Shown here: positions 46,595-55,499 of the stretch, one piece after another
Layout of the letters: each line of letters begins with the position of its first letter
How positions within the stretch are numbered: position 1 is the first letter of the stretch
Origin: Varroa destructor
Taxonomy: Eukaryota > Arthropoda > Arachnida > Mesostigmata > Varroidae
DNA length: 64,000 nt
Direction of reading: 5' to 3'
NCBI RefSeq assembly: GCF_002443255.2
Contig: NW_019211454.1
Coordinates: 21,109,037-21,173,036 of the forward strand
Translations under genes and position numbers: made by a program
The notes under the pieces: generated by a model
Told to the model about the DNA's origin: nothing
Seen by the model: the letters and a program-made list of their open reading frames with translations, nothing else
The model's database searches: none

Positions 46595-49136
46595 CGACTT
46601 GACTTTTCTGCCCATATTTATCTGTTGTTCATGCAACGCGATTCAGGTAAAAATTATTGCTTTTGACAAAACGGGTACCATTACCGAGGGCAAAGCATCA
46701 GTCACAAGCTTCACCAATTTCTCTGCCGTGGTCCCATCTGGCCCTTTAGTAGCCCTTATTGGAGCCGCCGAATCTAACTCCGAGCACCCGATCGGAAAGG
46801 CGATCTTTGCCTTTGCCGTAGATCAACTTAGTGAAGAAGAAAAAGAGCTTCCGAGATGTGAGAATTTTGAAGCAACCCCAGGCTATGGCCTGCAGTGTGA
46901 AATCGTCTATGATTCGTACACAATATATCCAAACGAAACCAAAGGTAGGTACTCGATTTTCCATAAAGTTGGAGCTAGTTGGAAGATGCTCGGTATACGT
47001 GTTAATGATTACATTCACTTTTGGTTCCGTTGCAAAGCATTCATCAGATCAATATGTGTAGTATTATTCCAGCATCATTAGCATAGTAGTGCCATCTTGT
47101 TGACGACGGTGCTCCCTTGGCCATGGTGTTAAAAAACTAAGCCCAGTCGTTTTTGAACAAGCATCGGCATATCGCAAAAATGCTTTTAAGAAGTGTTTGC
47201 TTTTAAAAAATGCTTAATTTACTTAACTTACTTAACGCTTAACTTTTTTCCTGTTCTTTGTATTTTCCTTGAACACTACCGATTCGGATCAGATATTATT
47301 GTTAAGGATGATGGCTCTGTGCTAAGAAATCCGTTAAAAACGGGACTGGGAAAAGTTAATCGAGTATTAGTTGGTAATCGCATGTGGATGTTGAACCACG
47401 GAGTGAAGATCAGTGGTTCGCAGGACAAGGCCCTCGAAACCTGCGAACTTGAAGGAGAAACTGCTGTTGTTTGCGCGATAAATGGAGTAGCATTAGCGGT
47501 ACGTAAAGTTCATCGGAATTTGATTGCTATGCTGCCAAAGGTTCAATGATTATAGTAACTAGACTCTACTGCTCATCGGTTGGTATTAACCGAACTGATT
47601 CGAAATTTGCCTGTATAATATGAAAGCTTGTTCTCTAAAACAAAGAGATTTTCTCTATCAAAAGCGCTAATGTAAATTATATAGAGGACTGCTAGGATCT
47701 AAGTGATTCCCTCGATTCTTAATACGAATGAGCTAACTCTTCAGGACCAAATACTAATCGCTATTCAAGTATAGGGCTTAATTAATGTACTTAATTAAAT
47801 CTTTATATCCTGTTTTTCTTTTGAATATCAGGTTGTTTCAGTGTCCGATCGAGTAAGGCCTGAATCTAGGGCTGTAGTGACGCACCTTAAGGAAAAACTT
47901 TTTAAGGTAGTCCTATTAACAGGAGATAACAAACGTACAGCAAACGCAATTGCAAAGAAAGTTGGTATTCGCGACGTAATTGCCCAAGTTTTACCTAGAC
48001 ACAAAGCAGAGAAGGTAAGGGTGATTCGCTGAAGTGCCTTAAAGAAATCGTACCTTTTTTGACTAGTTCTGTCTATTCCCACGCTTCAAAGTTTTAGATT
48101 AAAAAATGCACATACTCTGAAGTATTTTGAGGTTGTGTGCTCGCTGTTCATAATCGCAAAGATATGATACCAATTAGTAAATTACAGTCAGTTTCTGCTT
48201 GTACCGTTAATATGATTTGCGTAGAGGACGTTGTCGTATGGGTTTACAGATAAATAGCTGTTTACGTTTTCAGATAAAAGAATTAAGGCGTTCAGGAGTG
48301 AAAGTGGCGATGGTTGGAGATGGAATCAATGACAGCCCTGCCCTTATAGCGGCCGATGTTGGCATTGCATTGGGTAATGCAACAGAGGTGGCTATTGATG
48401 CTGCACAGGTCGTGCTTATCCGGGTAAGACTTTAAGGAAGTCGTAAAACGGAGTATAAAGTAGGAGTATAAGATGTTGGCAAAATAATGTAAACAAGCCT
48501 TTCCCGCTGATTATGTGCTTAGCTTGTTATGTAGTATTTATATTTTCTGATACGTGGCTTACCATGACTATTTACTGAGACACCTGTTATTTCCAATCTA
48601 ATATTTTGTTTGTTGTGAAATCCCGCCAGATGCAACGATTACCTACTTAACAAATTAATTACTTTTTGTTTTCAAAGAACGACTTGCGAGACCTTATATC
48701 CGCAATAGACCTGTCGCGGAAGACGGTCCATCGAATTCGGATTAACTTTGTGCTTGCATCAGTCTACAACATAGTAAGCATCCCCCTCGCAGCAGGAATG
48801 CTTTTGCCACTTGGCTTGGTATTGTTACCGTGGGTAGGTGCAGGTGCAATGGCGGCTTCGTCCCTTAGTGTCCTTTTGTCATCGCTTACTCTCCGGAGGT
48901 AAGTGTAAAAGCCAATGTAATATTATCGCGAGTCACCTGTATGAATATCTTTTTTAAGGCTATTTGCTTTATGTAAGGACAATTTTGTTTCGTGACAGAT
49001 TTTTTTAGAAGAACTGAAAACATTTTGAAAACTTTCAAGTGTAAAAAAATCAAGTGTGAAATTAATAATGACTCCCACGCTTTGTTTCAGTGCCGTTCTC
49101 GAAAGACCTCGTGAGCCAGTCACGAAACACGCATAA
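30909..49136 (+). CDS. ATP7: Copper-transporting P1B-type ATPase (ATP7), 20 coding exons
   Basis: Gene-level entry; joined exons give 1,277 aa. Six N-terminal heavy-metal-associated domains have motifs at C23/C26, C100/C103, C174/C177, S251/C254 (broken), C394/C397 and C470/C473. Then come the membrane core with eight predicted helices, TGES (750-753, actuator), CPC (873-875, copper path), DKTGT (D917 is phosphorylated), SEHP (955-958), TGDN (1108) and GDGINDSP (1154). The YN..P and MAASS motifs lie in the last helices. Known role: ATP-driven Cu(I) export or loading of cuproenzymes in the trans-Golgi. All 19 junctions keep frame. Length is close to fly ATP7 and shorter than human ATP7A/B (about 1,500). 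The C terminus (REPVTKHA) lacks the dileucine signal of the vertebrate proteins. The ATG lies directly after an acceptor, so the 5' UTR is split. Confidence 0.97.
31230..31453 (+). CDS. ATP7: ATP7 exon 2 (HMA1 end, HMA2 start)
   Basis: Acceptor ttgcacag. It encodes [11 protein letters not shown], which closes HMA1, then GGMMCNDC of HMA2. Donor CAA|GTACGC, phase 2. Confidence 0.92.
31772..31983 (+). CDS. ATP7: ATP7 exon 3 (HMA2 end, HMA3 start)
   Basis: Acceptor gcgtag; [15 protein letters not shown] completes HMA2 and DLSCEIC starts HMA3. Donor G|GTAGGA, phase 1. Confidence 0.9.
31984..35018. other. ATP7 intron 3 (3.0 kb) with retroelement remnant
   Basis: The largest early intron. It has higher-GC, ORF-bearing sequence from about 32.6 to 34.7 kb, unlike the short AT-rich neighbouring introns, which suggests an inserted element (see 34150-34450). 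ORFs at 32627-32932 and 33395-33625 are unidentified. Confidence 0.6.
34150..34450 (-). mobile_element. Degraded LINE endonuclease-like remnant in ATP7 intron 3
   Basis: Minus-strand translation contains [12 protein letters not shown], then [15 protein letters not shown] followed by a stop. This resembles the APE-type endonuclease of non-LTR retrotransposons (typically IIAGDFNAR), with the catalytic Asp and Phe replaced. It lies opposite to ATP7 and is broken by stops. No ends were recognised. Confidence 0.4.
35019..35184 (+). CDS. ATP7: ATP7 exon 4 (HMA3 end)
   Basis: Acceptor ctaaatag; [19 protein letters not shown] completes HMA3. Donor CCG|GTAAGC, phase 2. Confidence 0.93.
35420..35702 (+). 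CDS. ATP7: ATP7 exon 5 (HMA4, degenerate motif)
   Basis: Acceptor aacttag; encodes a whole HMA domain in one exon. The metal motif reads GMSSQSC, with the first cysteine replaced by serine (TCT). The rest of the fold ([18 protein letters not shown], then [10 protein letters not shown]) is well kept. A Glu/Asp/Asn-rich linker follows. Donor AAG|GTTAGT, phase 0. Confidence 0.92.
35703..38296. other. ATP7 intron 5 (2.6 kb)
   Basis: Contains the 76-bp tandem duplication (36049-36200), a 13-bp tandem duplication (36553-36578) and an unassigned minus-strand ORF at 37270-37713 (147 codons, no recognised domain). Confidence 0.6.
36049..36200. repeat. Tandem duplication, two 76-bp copies
   Basis: Copies at 36049-36124 and 36125-36200 differ at about 9-11 positions, mostly transitions (roughly 87% identical). 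Both contain ggcttttgttctgtttattg. A remnant of a local duplication or satellite. Confidence 0.92.
38297..38357 (+). CDS. ATP7: ATP7 exon 6 (61-bp linker exon)
   Basis: Strong acceptor ttttttcaccag and strong donor GATAG|GTAAGC. Its 61 nt convert phase 0 to phase 1, exactly what is needed between exons 5 and 7, which are otherwise out of frame. It encodes [20 protein letters not shown], a Ser-rich linker between HMA4 and HMA5. Confidence 0.85.
38358..40663. other. ATP7 intron 6 (2.3 kb)
   Basis: No exon seen. It holds the longest unexplained ORF of the window on the minus strand, 38804-39346 (180 codons), basic and without a recognised domain. Confidence 0.6.
40664..40806 (+). CDS. ATP7: ATP7 exon 7 (linker, HMA5 start)
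   Basis: Acceptor tatttcag; Ser/Arg-rich linker, then [12 protein letters not shown]. Donor AAG|GTAACT, phase 0. Confidence 0.95.
41101..41271 (+). CDS. ATP7: ATP7 exon 8 (HMA5 end)
   Basis: Acceptor aatttctag; [20 protein letters not shown] and onward to the HMA5 end and linker. Donor ATG|GTAAGT, phase 0. Confidence 0.95.
41978..42139 (+). CDS. ATP7: ATP7 exon 9 (HMA6)
   Basis: Acceptor taatacag; [20 protein letters not shown], the canonical membrane-proximal HMA domain. Donor GAG|GTAAGT, phase 0. Confidence 0.96.
42140..43238. other. ATP7 intron 9 (1.1 kb)
   Basis: AT-rich, with no exon or repeat recognised. Confidence 0.6.
43239..43493 (+). CDS. ATP7: ATP7 exon 10 (HMA6 end, TM1-2)
   Basis: Acceptor actcatag; GAGFEVHLP ends HMA6. 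Then come [19 protein letters not shown] (TM1) and [13 protein letters not shown] (TM2 start). Donor CAG|GTAAGG, phase 0. Confidence 0.96.
43765..43976 (+). CDS. ATP7: ATP7 exon 11 (TM2-4)
   Basis: Acceptor tgtctcag; [23 protein letters not shown] is the family-typical TM2-TM3 segment. [17 protein letters not shown] is TM4. Donor AAG|GTGTAC, phase 2. Confidence 0.95.
44297..44447 (+). CDS. ATP7: ATP7 exon 12 (actuator domain start)
   Basis: Acceptor cccgtcag; [20 protein letters not shown] leads into the A domain and ends GDLIK. Donor AAG|GTAATT, phase 0. Confidence 0.94.
44923..45132 (+). CDS. ATP7: ATP7 exon 13 (actuator domain, TGES)
   Basis: Acceptor atttacag; [11 protein letters not shown], then [14 protein letters not shown], the dephosphorylation loop. 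Donor CTG|GTAACT, phase 0. Confidence 0.97.
45504..45851 (+). CDS. ATP7: ATP7 exon 14 (TM5-6, CPC)
   Basis: Acceptor atttgcag; [18 protein letters not shown] (TM5) and [19 protein letters not shown] (TM6 with the copper-binding CPC). Donor CAG|GTAAAG, phase 0. Confidence 0.97.
45852..46646. other. ATP7 intron 14 with (TA)n
   Basis: No exon. It ends with a 42-base TA microsatellite (46550-46591) that stops about 55 bases before the exon 15 acceptor. Confidence 0.7.
46550..46591. repeat. (TA)n microsatellite next to an ATP7 acceptor
   Basis: About 21 perfect TA units in intron 14, in the region where a branch point and polypyrimidine tract are expected. Confidence 0.95.
46647..46944 (+). CDS. 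ATP7: ATP7 exon 15 (P domain DKTGT, N domain SEHP)
   Basis: Acceptor gattcag; [14 protein letters not shown] contains the phosphorylated Asp, and [13 protein letters not shown] the ATP-binding His. Donor AAAG|GTAGGT, phase 1. Confidence 0.97.
47293..47498 (+). CDS. ATP7: ATP7 exon 16 (nucleotide-binding domain)
   Basis: Acceptor ggatcag; [19 protein letters not shown] and [15 protein letters not shown], matching the N domain core. Donor GCG|GTACGT, phase 0. Confidence 0.94.
47832..48014 (+). CDS. ATP7: ATP7 exon 17 (P domain, TGDN)
   Basis: Acceptor gaatatcag; [41 protein letters not shown]. Donor AAG|GTAAGG, phase 0. Confidence 0.97.
48274..48423 (+). CDS. ATP7: ATP7 exon 18 (hinge GDGINDSP)
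   Basis: Acceptor cgttttcag; [20 protein letters not shown], the Mg-binding hinge motif. Donor CGG|GTAAGA, phase 0. Confidence 0.97.
48678..48898 (+). CDS. ATP7: ATP7 exon 19 (TM7-8)
   Basis: Acceptor tttcaaag; [16 protein letters not shown] (TM7) and [20 protein letters not shown] (TM8) carry the copper-site residues. Donor GGAG|GTAAGT, phase 2. Confidence 0.96.
49091..49136 (+). CDS. ATP7: ATP7 exon 20 (C-terminal tail and stop)
   Basis: Acceptor tttgtttcag; [15 protein letters not shown] then TAA. A short tail of about 15 residues. Confidence 0.92.
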
Positions 49137-49583
49137 ACTGGTAAACATTTAAATTTCAATAGCGTTATTCAACTTGCGGGCGTCCAAAACAATTCCCCAT
49201 TTTCTAACTTCGTTGTATTTTATAGTCAATTTAAAAGAACTAAATAGAGATGTAAGGGTAAAGATTTACTGTCGCAAAGTTTACAAGTTTCGCTGTATAA
49301 ATGCAACTACCTTTCTACAAGTTACTATGTAAGTAAAAAATAAAAACTAACATTGCCATTTTACATATAATTATATATTCTTTATTTCTAGATTTTGTCT
49401 TGACACATAACTACGCCATTGGTATATGTCTTTTTTATGCACAGTATAAAGGAATTTGCCTCACACATGTAGATTTAGTGCTTATCTAATAAATGCGTCC
49501 TTTGTTTGTTGACCTGGAACATGTTGACTGTACAAGTGATTAGAGGCTTCGATGGTTATGTTTAAGCGTAAATTTGTTGTTAG
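49137..49583. terminator. Shared 3' region of convergent ATP7 and timeless
   Basis: Only 447 bases separate the two stop codons. Plus-strand AATAAA signals for ATP7 lie at 49339-49344 and 49488-49493. A minus-strand AATAAA for timeless lies at 49386-49381. Use of the distal ATP7 signal, or of the timeless signal, puts the two 3' UTRs on top of each other or end to end. Confidence 0.6.
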
Positions 49584-52500
49584 CTAATTATCATCTTCAT
49601 CGCTTTCAAGGATTGCTACTTTTTTTTTAATTTTCCGTGAGGATTGACGCTTACGATTACCACTTTCATGTACAGGAGAGGGCTTTTGTTTGGACTCACT
49701 CTCCTCTCCTATGTCTTCAGGTTCACTATCACTTACAATTGCTACCCGTCGTTTTTTGCCACTTTTTTGAGGACTAAAATTTTGACTCGAGAAGTTGCGT
49801 TTAGTCCCCTGGTTGTTTCGAATGCCGTTTCCAGAATCCGACACGGATGCTGTGGAAGAGTCCTCGCTGGCAGTCAATAACTCTTTTTTGTTATTGTCAA
49901 GTAGCTTTTCCTTTAGTTTGCTAAACGATTGGCGGCCTGTGTCAGTATTTTGATCGTTAGAATCTTGCATAAACTCTATTGAATGCAAATCCTTGACAGT
50001 TTTTTTTTCTGCGGCTGTTGGCCTCATGTTTTTTTTCCTATTGTACGTTTTGGCTTCTCTTACTTGTTCATATGATCGTTGTACATCTTTGATGCAAGAA
50101 ACACTGTTTCCGGTGTCGTCTTCACTACCATCCTTTGACCTACTTGAATCTTCAGAGCTTCGTCCAGAAAGAATTTCTTCAGGAACTTCTTCATCAGTAG
50201 TGACAAGAATGCCATCTTCAAAATAACCTTGCGTAGCTTTCTTAAGGACTTCAAGCCTTGACAGGAGCATACTTCGGCTGAATTCTCCTCCTATTCGCCA
50301 ATATTGCTCGAAACCCTCCTGCGGCGGAACGAGCCCAAAAGTCGACAAAAGCTTGCAGAATTCTTCGTCCTCAAGGCTTTCATGCTCTGCTTCGGCAAGT
50401 GGCACCAATGGCACAGCTTCATTCCCTATGTCTTTCCATTCTTCTAGAGCGCCCTGTATGGATTCTAAGACCCAGTCGATTGCAGCTCGTCTTTGCTGAA
50501 CCATCTTACTTAGGAGGTCCTTTAGCTCTTTTATATTTACAACTTTCTCAATTTTGCGTGTCATACTTCTTGGTTGTTTTAGAACTTTGTGTCTTCTCCG
50601 GGGTCTACTACTACTCTCGCCGTCGGCCTTACGGTTGCCCTTCACAGTCTGAAGGCACTCAGTATTTTCCTGCACCACTTCAGCAATCGTTCCTGCGTAC
50701 ATATCTCCAGCTTCATCCTCTGAACTCAAGTTATCAGAGGAACTAATCGATTCTTTGCTTATAGATTCAGGGTTTCTTTCCTCGCTTTCATGCTCATTCC
50801 TGATAGAGCGTGGCATTATCACCTCTCCGTTCTTTCGTACGCGTCTTTTGCGAACTTCAGCTCGGTCGTGTATAATACCGAGTTCAAGAAGTTTTTCGAT
50901 GACCCTAAACTTCGGCCTCTTAACTGTCATGTTTAGCATTATTTGAGAAAGAGGATCAATTGAAGTCGCAAAATTGTGATAAAGTTCTTGCAATTCCTGT
51001 TCTTCCTCACCACTCCAGGGCTGAACAGATGAGGTGCCTGATGATTTGAAGCGCGTACCCTTTTCAACAAGACCCAAGATACGAAGGTGCATAATAATCT
51101 GTCTTCTAGTACGCATCTGGTTGGAAAACTGTTTTTGAATGACTTCAATAATATCTTGGCCAGGCTCTATATTACCGTTGCTTTCCTCATAAAGACGTTT
51201 CAGCTCCAGCTCCTCTTCCTCTGTCCACGGACGCGTTTTGGGTTTTTCTGTTTCGTTGTACCCGTATTGAACTTGGTATGCCTCCACAGAAGTTTTCCAG
51301 AACAGCAGTTCAACTAATGCTAGGTCATTAATTTTAGCAACCTCTACAAACTGTTGCACAATATATTTAGCGAACCGAGCTAATTCTTTAAGATCATTAA
51401 CCTCTGGTATTATTGAATAATCCTCAAGGATCTTATCGAAAACGACGAAAATATGCGCTTGGAAGAGCATGGCTGACATCTTTAGGTCGAAGGCAATCCG
51501 GTGCAGCATTTTTACGCACACTTTGTTCACCTCAGTTGAATTTGCGGAGTAGTGCGAAAGTAGTAAGCCATACACCTTTATTACCTTAGGATTAGCAAAG
51601 CGTTTAAGAAAGTCCTCAAAGTCGAAATCACGCATACGGTCTATCTCATCATTCTCATCGTTAAACTCATCGTTTAGATTGATGTTTACAAAGTTCTCGG
51701 CATAGAATAAGCTTTTCAAAAGCATAAATTCGGCTTCAATAGACATTGATACATTGCCAAAGCACTTTTCTTCTAGAAAGTGAGCTCTCGATGCTCTAAG
51801 CAACCCAATAGCTTGAGATGCATCTCCTAGTCGCAATAGGTCCACGATTTTATGTTTGCACACGTGAATATGAAACGTTTTTTCATCTTGATGAAATCCT
51901 TCAAGAAGCGCATGGATATCGTAATCAAATATAGAATCTTTAACATCCAATAGGGTTGTCAGTTTCCGGGATAGATCTAGCCACTTTTGGTCGAGTTCTT
52001 CCTCAGTGAAGTCAGCGAATGTCGGGAGTTTCGGCTTCGATTTTTTCTTCTTGATATTCTGAACTTTTAATTTACCTCCATCACAATACATCTGAAGCAT
52101 ACGTAAGTAAATGTGTACCGTTACAGCCAAATCACGCAGGAAGCTTATCGGAGCTACACTCTCATTAAAGTTGAGTAACAGATGTAGAGCTATATCTCGG
52201 TACTCTGGAAGATAAAACAAGTGCTGCTGCAATACTTTGGCAGCTTCCTGGACTTGAGAATCGCTGTGACGATTCATAGCATGAACTGTCATTAGCAGCT
52301 GGTAAAAGGTCTTTAAATTGACGTGAAGCCTTCTCATCCACAAATGAATTCTCCTTTTGTCGGTGGTCATCATCTCGTGACATTTTTCCATTTGAGTTTG
52401 CACAAAATGAAAGGTCTCTTTAGAAATTGCTTCGGAAACTAGGGCAATGTCGAATCCAGTGAGTCGGTTAAACTTAAGAAAGAAATCCAATAACCAAAAG

Positions 52501-52799
52501 TAGTGGCCTTCATCTCCAGTGTCTCCAGCATTCGTCATGGCCTTTCGCACCTGAGGGAGCAGAGCATTGAACGATGAACTAAGTAGATCCGAGCAAAACT
52601 CTTTTAAAAAGATGCGGATGTTTAGCGTTGTATGCCGTTTAAGTGAAGCACATTCCTCGGGGCGACGATTTTTTGCTCTAGCGCGAAACTTTTTTTTCTG
52701 GTCGAAGTCCATATTATTTATTGATTGAAGTACTTTAGCCGGGTCGCCAACTACGATTAAATCTCTAGTCTCATCGCCGAGGGACTTTATATTGCGTGC
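49584..52799 (-). CDS. timeout: timeless exon 5 (3.2 kb, most of the protein)
   Basis: Acceptor gaccgcag at 52801-52800, phase 0. The open frame begins ARNIKSLGDETRDL, 29 codons upstream of the first internal ATG at 52712, and runs without an intron to TAA at 49584. It covers residues 289-1359. Confidence 0.95.
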   Translation of the reverse strand, partial: ARNIKSLGDETRDLIVVGDPAKVLQSINNMDFDQKKKFRARAKNRRPEECASLKRHTTLNIRIFLKEFCSDLLSSSFNALLPQVRKAMTNAGDTGDEGHYFWLLDFFLKFNRLTGFDIALVSEAISKETFHFVQTQMEKCHEMMTTDKRRIHLWMRRLHVNLKTFYQLLMTVHAMNRHSDSQVQEAAKVLQQHLFYLPEYRDIALHLLLNFNESVAPISFLRDLAVTVHIYLRMLQMYCDGGKLKVQNIKKKKSKPKLPTFADFTEEELDQKWLDLSRKLTTLLDVKDSIFDYDIHALLEGFHQDEKTFHIHVCKHKIVDLLRLGDASQAIGLLRASRAHFLEEKCFGNVSMSIEAEFMLLKSLFYAENFVNINLNDEFNDENDEIDRMRDFDFEDFLKRFANPKVIKVYGLLLSHYSANSTEVNKVCVKMLHRIAFDLKMSAMLFQAHIFVVFDKILEDYSIIPEVNDLKELARFAKYIVQQFVEVAKINDLALVELLFWKTSVEAYQVQYGYNETEKPKTRPWTEEEELELKRLYEESNGNIEPGQDIIEVIQKQFSNQMRTRRQIIMHLRILGLVEKGTRFKSSGTSSVQPWSGEEEQELQELYHNFATSIDPLSQIMLNMTVKRPKFRVIEKLLELGIIHDRAEVRKRRVRKNGEVIMPRSIRNEHESEERNPESISKESISSSDNLSSEDEAGDMYAGTIAEVVQENTECLQTVKGNRKADGESSSRPRRRHKVLKQPRSMTRKIEKVVNIKELKDLLSKMVQQRRAAIDWVLESIQGALEEWKDIGNEAVPLVPLAEAEHESLEDEEFCKLLSTFGLVPPQEGFEQYWRIGGEFSRSMLLSRLEVLKKATQGYFEDGILVTTDEEVPEEILSGRSSEDSSRSKDGSEDDTGNSVSCIKDVQRSYEQVREAKTYNRKKNMRPTAAEKKTVKDLHSIEFMQDSNDQNTDTGRQSFSKLKEKLLDNNKKELLTASEDSSTASVSDSGNGIRNNQGTKRNFSSQNFSPQKSGKKRRVAIVSDSEPEDIGEESESKQKPSPVHESGNRKRQSSRKIKKKVAILESDEDDN

Positions 52800-55191
52800 C
52801 TGCGGTCAAAATGAAAATCTATACCAATTATCATTTTCCATACCAGTGGCAATACATTAGACTGCTTTGCTTTTATTGGCCAAAAATGCGAACGAAACTC
52901 GTTATTTAAAAGATTCTACCGTTTTTCCCTTTGGCCACAAAAATTATTTCCGTAAGGGACAGAAGAAATAGAACATAATTTCACTTAGTATTTAAATAAA
53001 TTAGTAGTATATACAAAAAGGCAGCTTAAAATAAACTTTAACTTTATTTCTAGTAAACCTAAATATATCCATATTGAGCAAGAGAATGTACCTATCAAAT
53101 TATTCATTAAAATTATGCAGTGGAGTATAAATGTTTTTCTGCAAAATCTTGAGAGTCTAGAACTTTCACCTGATAGGTAGAGCTGAAGCGAGCGAAACGA
53201 TTGTGTATGACACCTTTAAGGTCCAATTTTTTTTTCCTTCGCTCGATTTCGCATAGTTTCATTAATTCTTCGCCATTTTTCTGAACTTCTCCCCGAGGCC
53301 GCTGCTCTCCTGTAGAGGCTAGAAATGCGGCATCTTGCTCGCGAAGCATCAGGCGAAGGATCTCTATGAGGTACAGTGTGTGCGACTGCTCTATCTGTGC
53401 AGCGCACATGTAGATAAGGAGATCATCCATCTAAACACATAACAAGAGTGAAAAATGGTTGAAGCACATTAAATTCGATTTTACAGAAGCCACTAGTCGA
53501 AAAAAATTATAACAGCAATTTATGTCCAATAATATTTGATGCGTCATAGTGGGCTGAAAACAACAAATCTCTTTGTTCTAGTCTTTGAATCTAGTAATAG
53601 AAACCCGTAGATTGATGGGTCTACCTAAAAGCATCTAGAGTGAACTTTGCAGCACTGACACACACACACACACGCGACTATTTTATCTACGCACACCAGA
53701 AAGATGCAGTGCCCAAAGCAGTCGATCGTGGCTAGAAACATCTCCATCAGTTTTAAAGTTGAACTCGTCCCGGTGGATTGGATGAAGAACATTTCGCAAA
53801 ATGGTCAAAATGCGAGTTATTATGTCCGTGTCATCTTCAGTTCGCTCATGCTGATTGAGGCTTATTAGCTGCTCCAGTTTCTCGGCTAAGGCTGACCATA
53901 CTTCTTTCTCTAAAAACGCGTCTTTATAGGCACAGAGTGCTGCCTCCAATGTCATGTAGATATTTCTGTGGCAGATAACAATAATTGTTCTCTAATCAAT
54001 TATATTTAAACTCATAAATGTAACTTTAATTTATAAAAATAAAAGAAAATAAAACATTTTTTTATTGTAATAATATTTATTGATATAATATTAGAAACCC
54101 TATTCTCCTACTAACTTTTGTTATAATGAACATACTCCCTAACATACATATTCTATTTGATTTGCTTATAACGACTAGCACTCATTAAATTAATCAATAA
54201 AATTAATATGTAATGTACAACAAAGTAAAGATTTAGCACAAACATGAAGGCGAAGTAGATAGGAATGTAAAAAACAAAACAAAGAAACATGCAGTCTACT
54301 GACGGATCACATAACCATGTTCCCAAAATATCATAATTGTTATCACTTTAGTAATCCTGCAACTACTCTACCGAGCATTTTTTTCAATGGGAAGCTCTTC
54401 CTTATAGAGAAGTACAACCGGTGTACTGAGGTTGACGACGAGCTTCGTGGTGATATCGAAGAGCTCCGCGTCTTTGTGGTGAAATCGCAATAGTGGAATA
54501 AGATCGGTTTTAATCACATTGATCTGACCCAGCGCACGACGAATTGCGAACGATTCGTCATCACGACGCAGATACCGCAACAAATCCTGTTTTTTTTTGC
54601 AAACAAGAAGCTAAGGTCAGTTTAATCTCAGACAAAAGAAACCATCTAGCTTTCCAAAAGTAAAGCGGTGTAACTTTAAGGTTATTCTGAAAACTGGTTT
54701 TTCGAATACTTTCGAATTACTTGAAGCCTTGAAAATATTGTATCGTTATCGACACTACATGCAAACTTTCTAAATTACTTGTATTTATTTGATTATAAGT
54801 ATTTATTTGATTTGAACGAATGTATTGAGAACTCAAGATGCCGATAAAGTCTCGACACTTACGATTTTTGTCTACTTAAGACGTATATGAAACATATGAA
54901 CATACAACAAATCTGCCAAAACAAACTTTTCTGAAAATAACGTTTGTGTGAGCAGTAGGCAACTTTATAAATCTATGTATATGTAATTTAGATTCCTAAA
55001 ATAAAGGTAATTACGTTGTAAATGTTCGACGATATATTTCGAGTGAAGCAACCACAGGTGTGCGTAAAACGTACCTTCAAACTTTCGACACAATCATTTT
55101 CTTTTACATACACGCCTTCGTCCCACCCGCCAAGAGCGTTACAGGCAGCTTGAAGATCGGATAGGATCAGGGAAGTCCTCCAGTCGTCCAT
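49584..55191 (-). CDS. timeout: TIMELESS/TIMEOUT replication-fork protection protein, 5 coding exons
   Basis: Gene-level entry; exons 55191-55075, 54586-54372, 53965-53695, 53430-53170 and 52799-49584 join in frame to 1,359 aa. The N-terminal TIMELESS domain spans about 1-290 and continues as helical repeats (RIFLKEFCSDLL, GHYFWLLDFFLKFNRL). Two Myb-like DNA-binding repeats begin at W813 and W883. A C-terminal PARP1-binding-type segment lies around W1122 (FGLVPPQEGFEQYWRIGG). The tail is lysine-rich and acidic (KKKVAILESDEDDN). Known role: with Tipin it protects stalled replication forks and supports checkpoint signalling and cohesion in the nucleus. Length and the PARP1-binding segment place it with TIMEOUT/human TIMELESS rather than the insect clock protein TIM. 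The start fits the family's short N terminus (ALGGWDEGVYVKENDCVESL). Confidence 0.95.
53170..53430 (-). CDS. timeout: timeless exon 4
   Basis: Acceptor tgtttag, then MDDLLIYMCAAQIEQSHTLY and onward to HNRFARFSSTYQ. Donor CAG|GTGAAA, phase 0. Corresponds to the TIMELESS N domain (LDDLLLFLAS-like segment of the human protein). Confidence 0.94.
53658..53673. repeat. (CA)n microsatellite in timeless intron 3
   Basis: Eight CA units about 20 bases inside the intron from the exon 3 donor. Confidence 0.9.
53695..53965 (-). CDS. timeout: timeless exon 3
   Basis: Acceptor ctgccacag, then NIYMTLEAALCAYKDAF and onward to LLWALHLSG. Donor GGT|GTGCGT; the intron starts with a (TG)n run. Phase 2 in, 0 out. 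Confidence 0.93.
54372..54586 (-). CDS. timeout: timeless exon 2
   Basis: Acceptor aaaacag (purine-rich tract), then DLLRYLRRDDESFAIRRALG and onward to ELPIEKNAR. Donor CTCG|GTAGAG, phase 2. Matches the conserved LxRYLRxEDE block of the family. Confidence 0.93.
54587..55074. other. timeless intron 1
   Basis: AT-rich, with no feature recognised. Confidence 0.6.
55075..55191 (-). CDS. timeout: timeless exon 1 (start codon)
   Basis: ATG at 55191; MDDWRTSLILSDLQAACNAL, then a segment ending CVESLK. Donor AAG|GTACGT, phase 0. The cysteine-containing ALG..E.Y.KE.DC.ES core is conserved in TIMELESS proteins, which supports this start. Confidence 0.93.
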
Positions 55192-55499
55192 GCCCCTTTC
55201 AGATGCGCTTTTATATTCTTCAGGATATAGTCACCAGCTACCCACACCACTAACAAAACTGTCGTAACAAATAACCAAACCCTAAATATATACGCACTTA
55301 AATTGAGTTTCAAATGCGTTCTAATAATAGAATCCTATTTTCCAGGCTAATAAATTTTTCGCAAAAGTAAGTCATAGAATACACTGACATCTCACTTTAA
55401 GCACAAAAATTTCCCCGGTTCCAAACAAGTTGACGCACTGTATCTTGCAAACTTATTCAGGTTTTGCACCACTCATTTGGTCAAACACCATTGAAGTCC

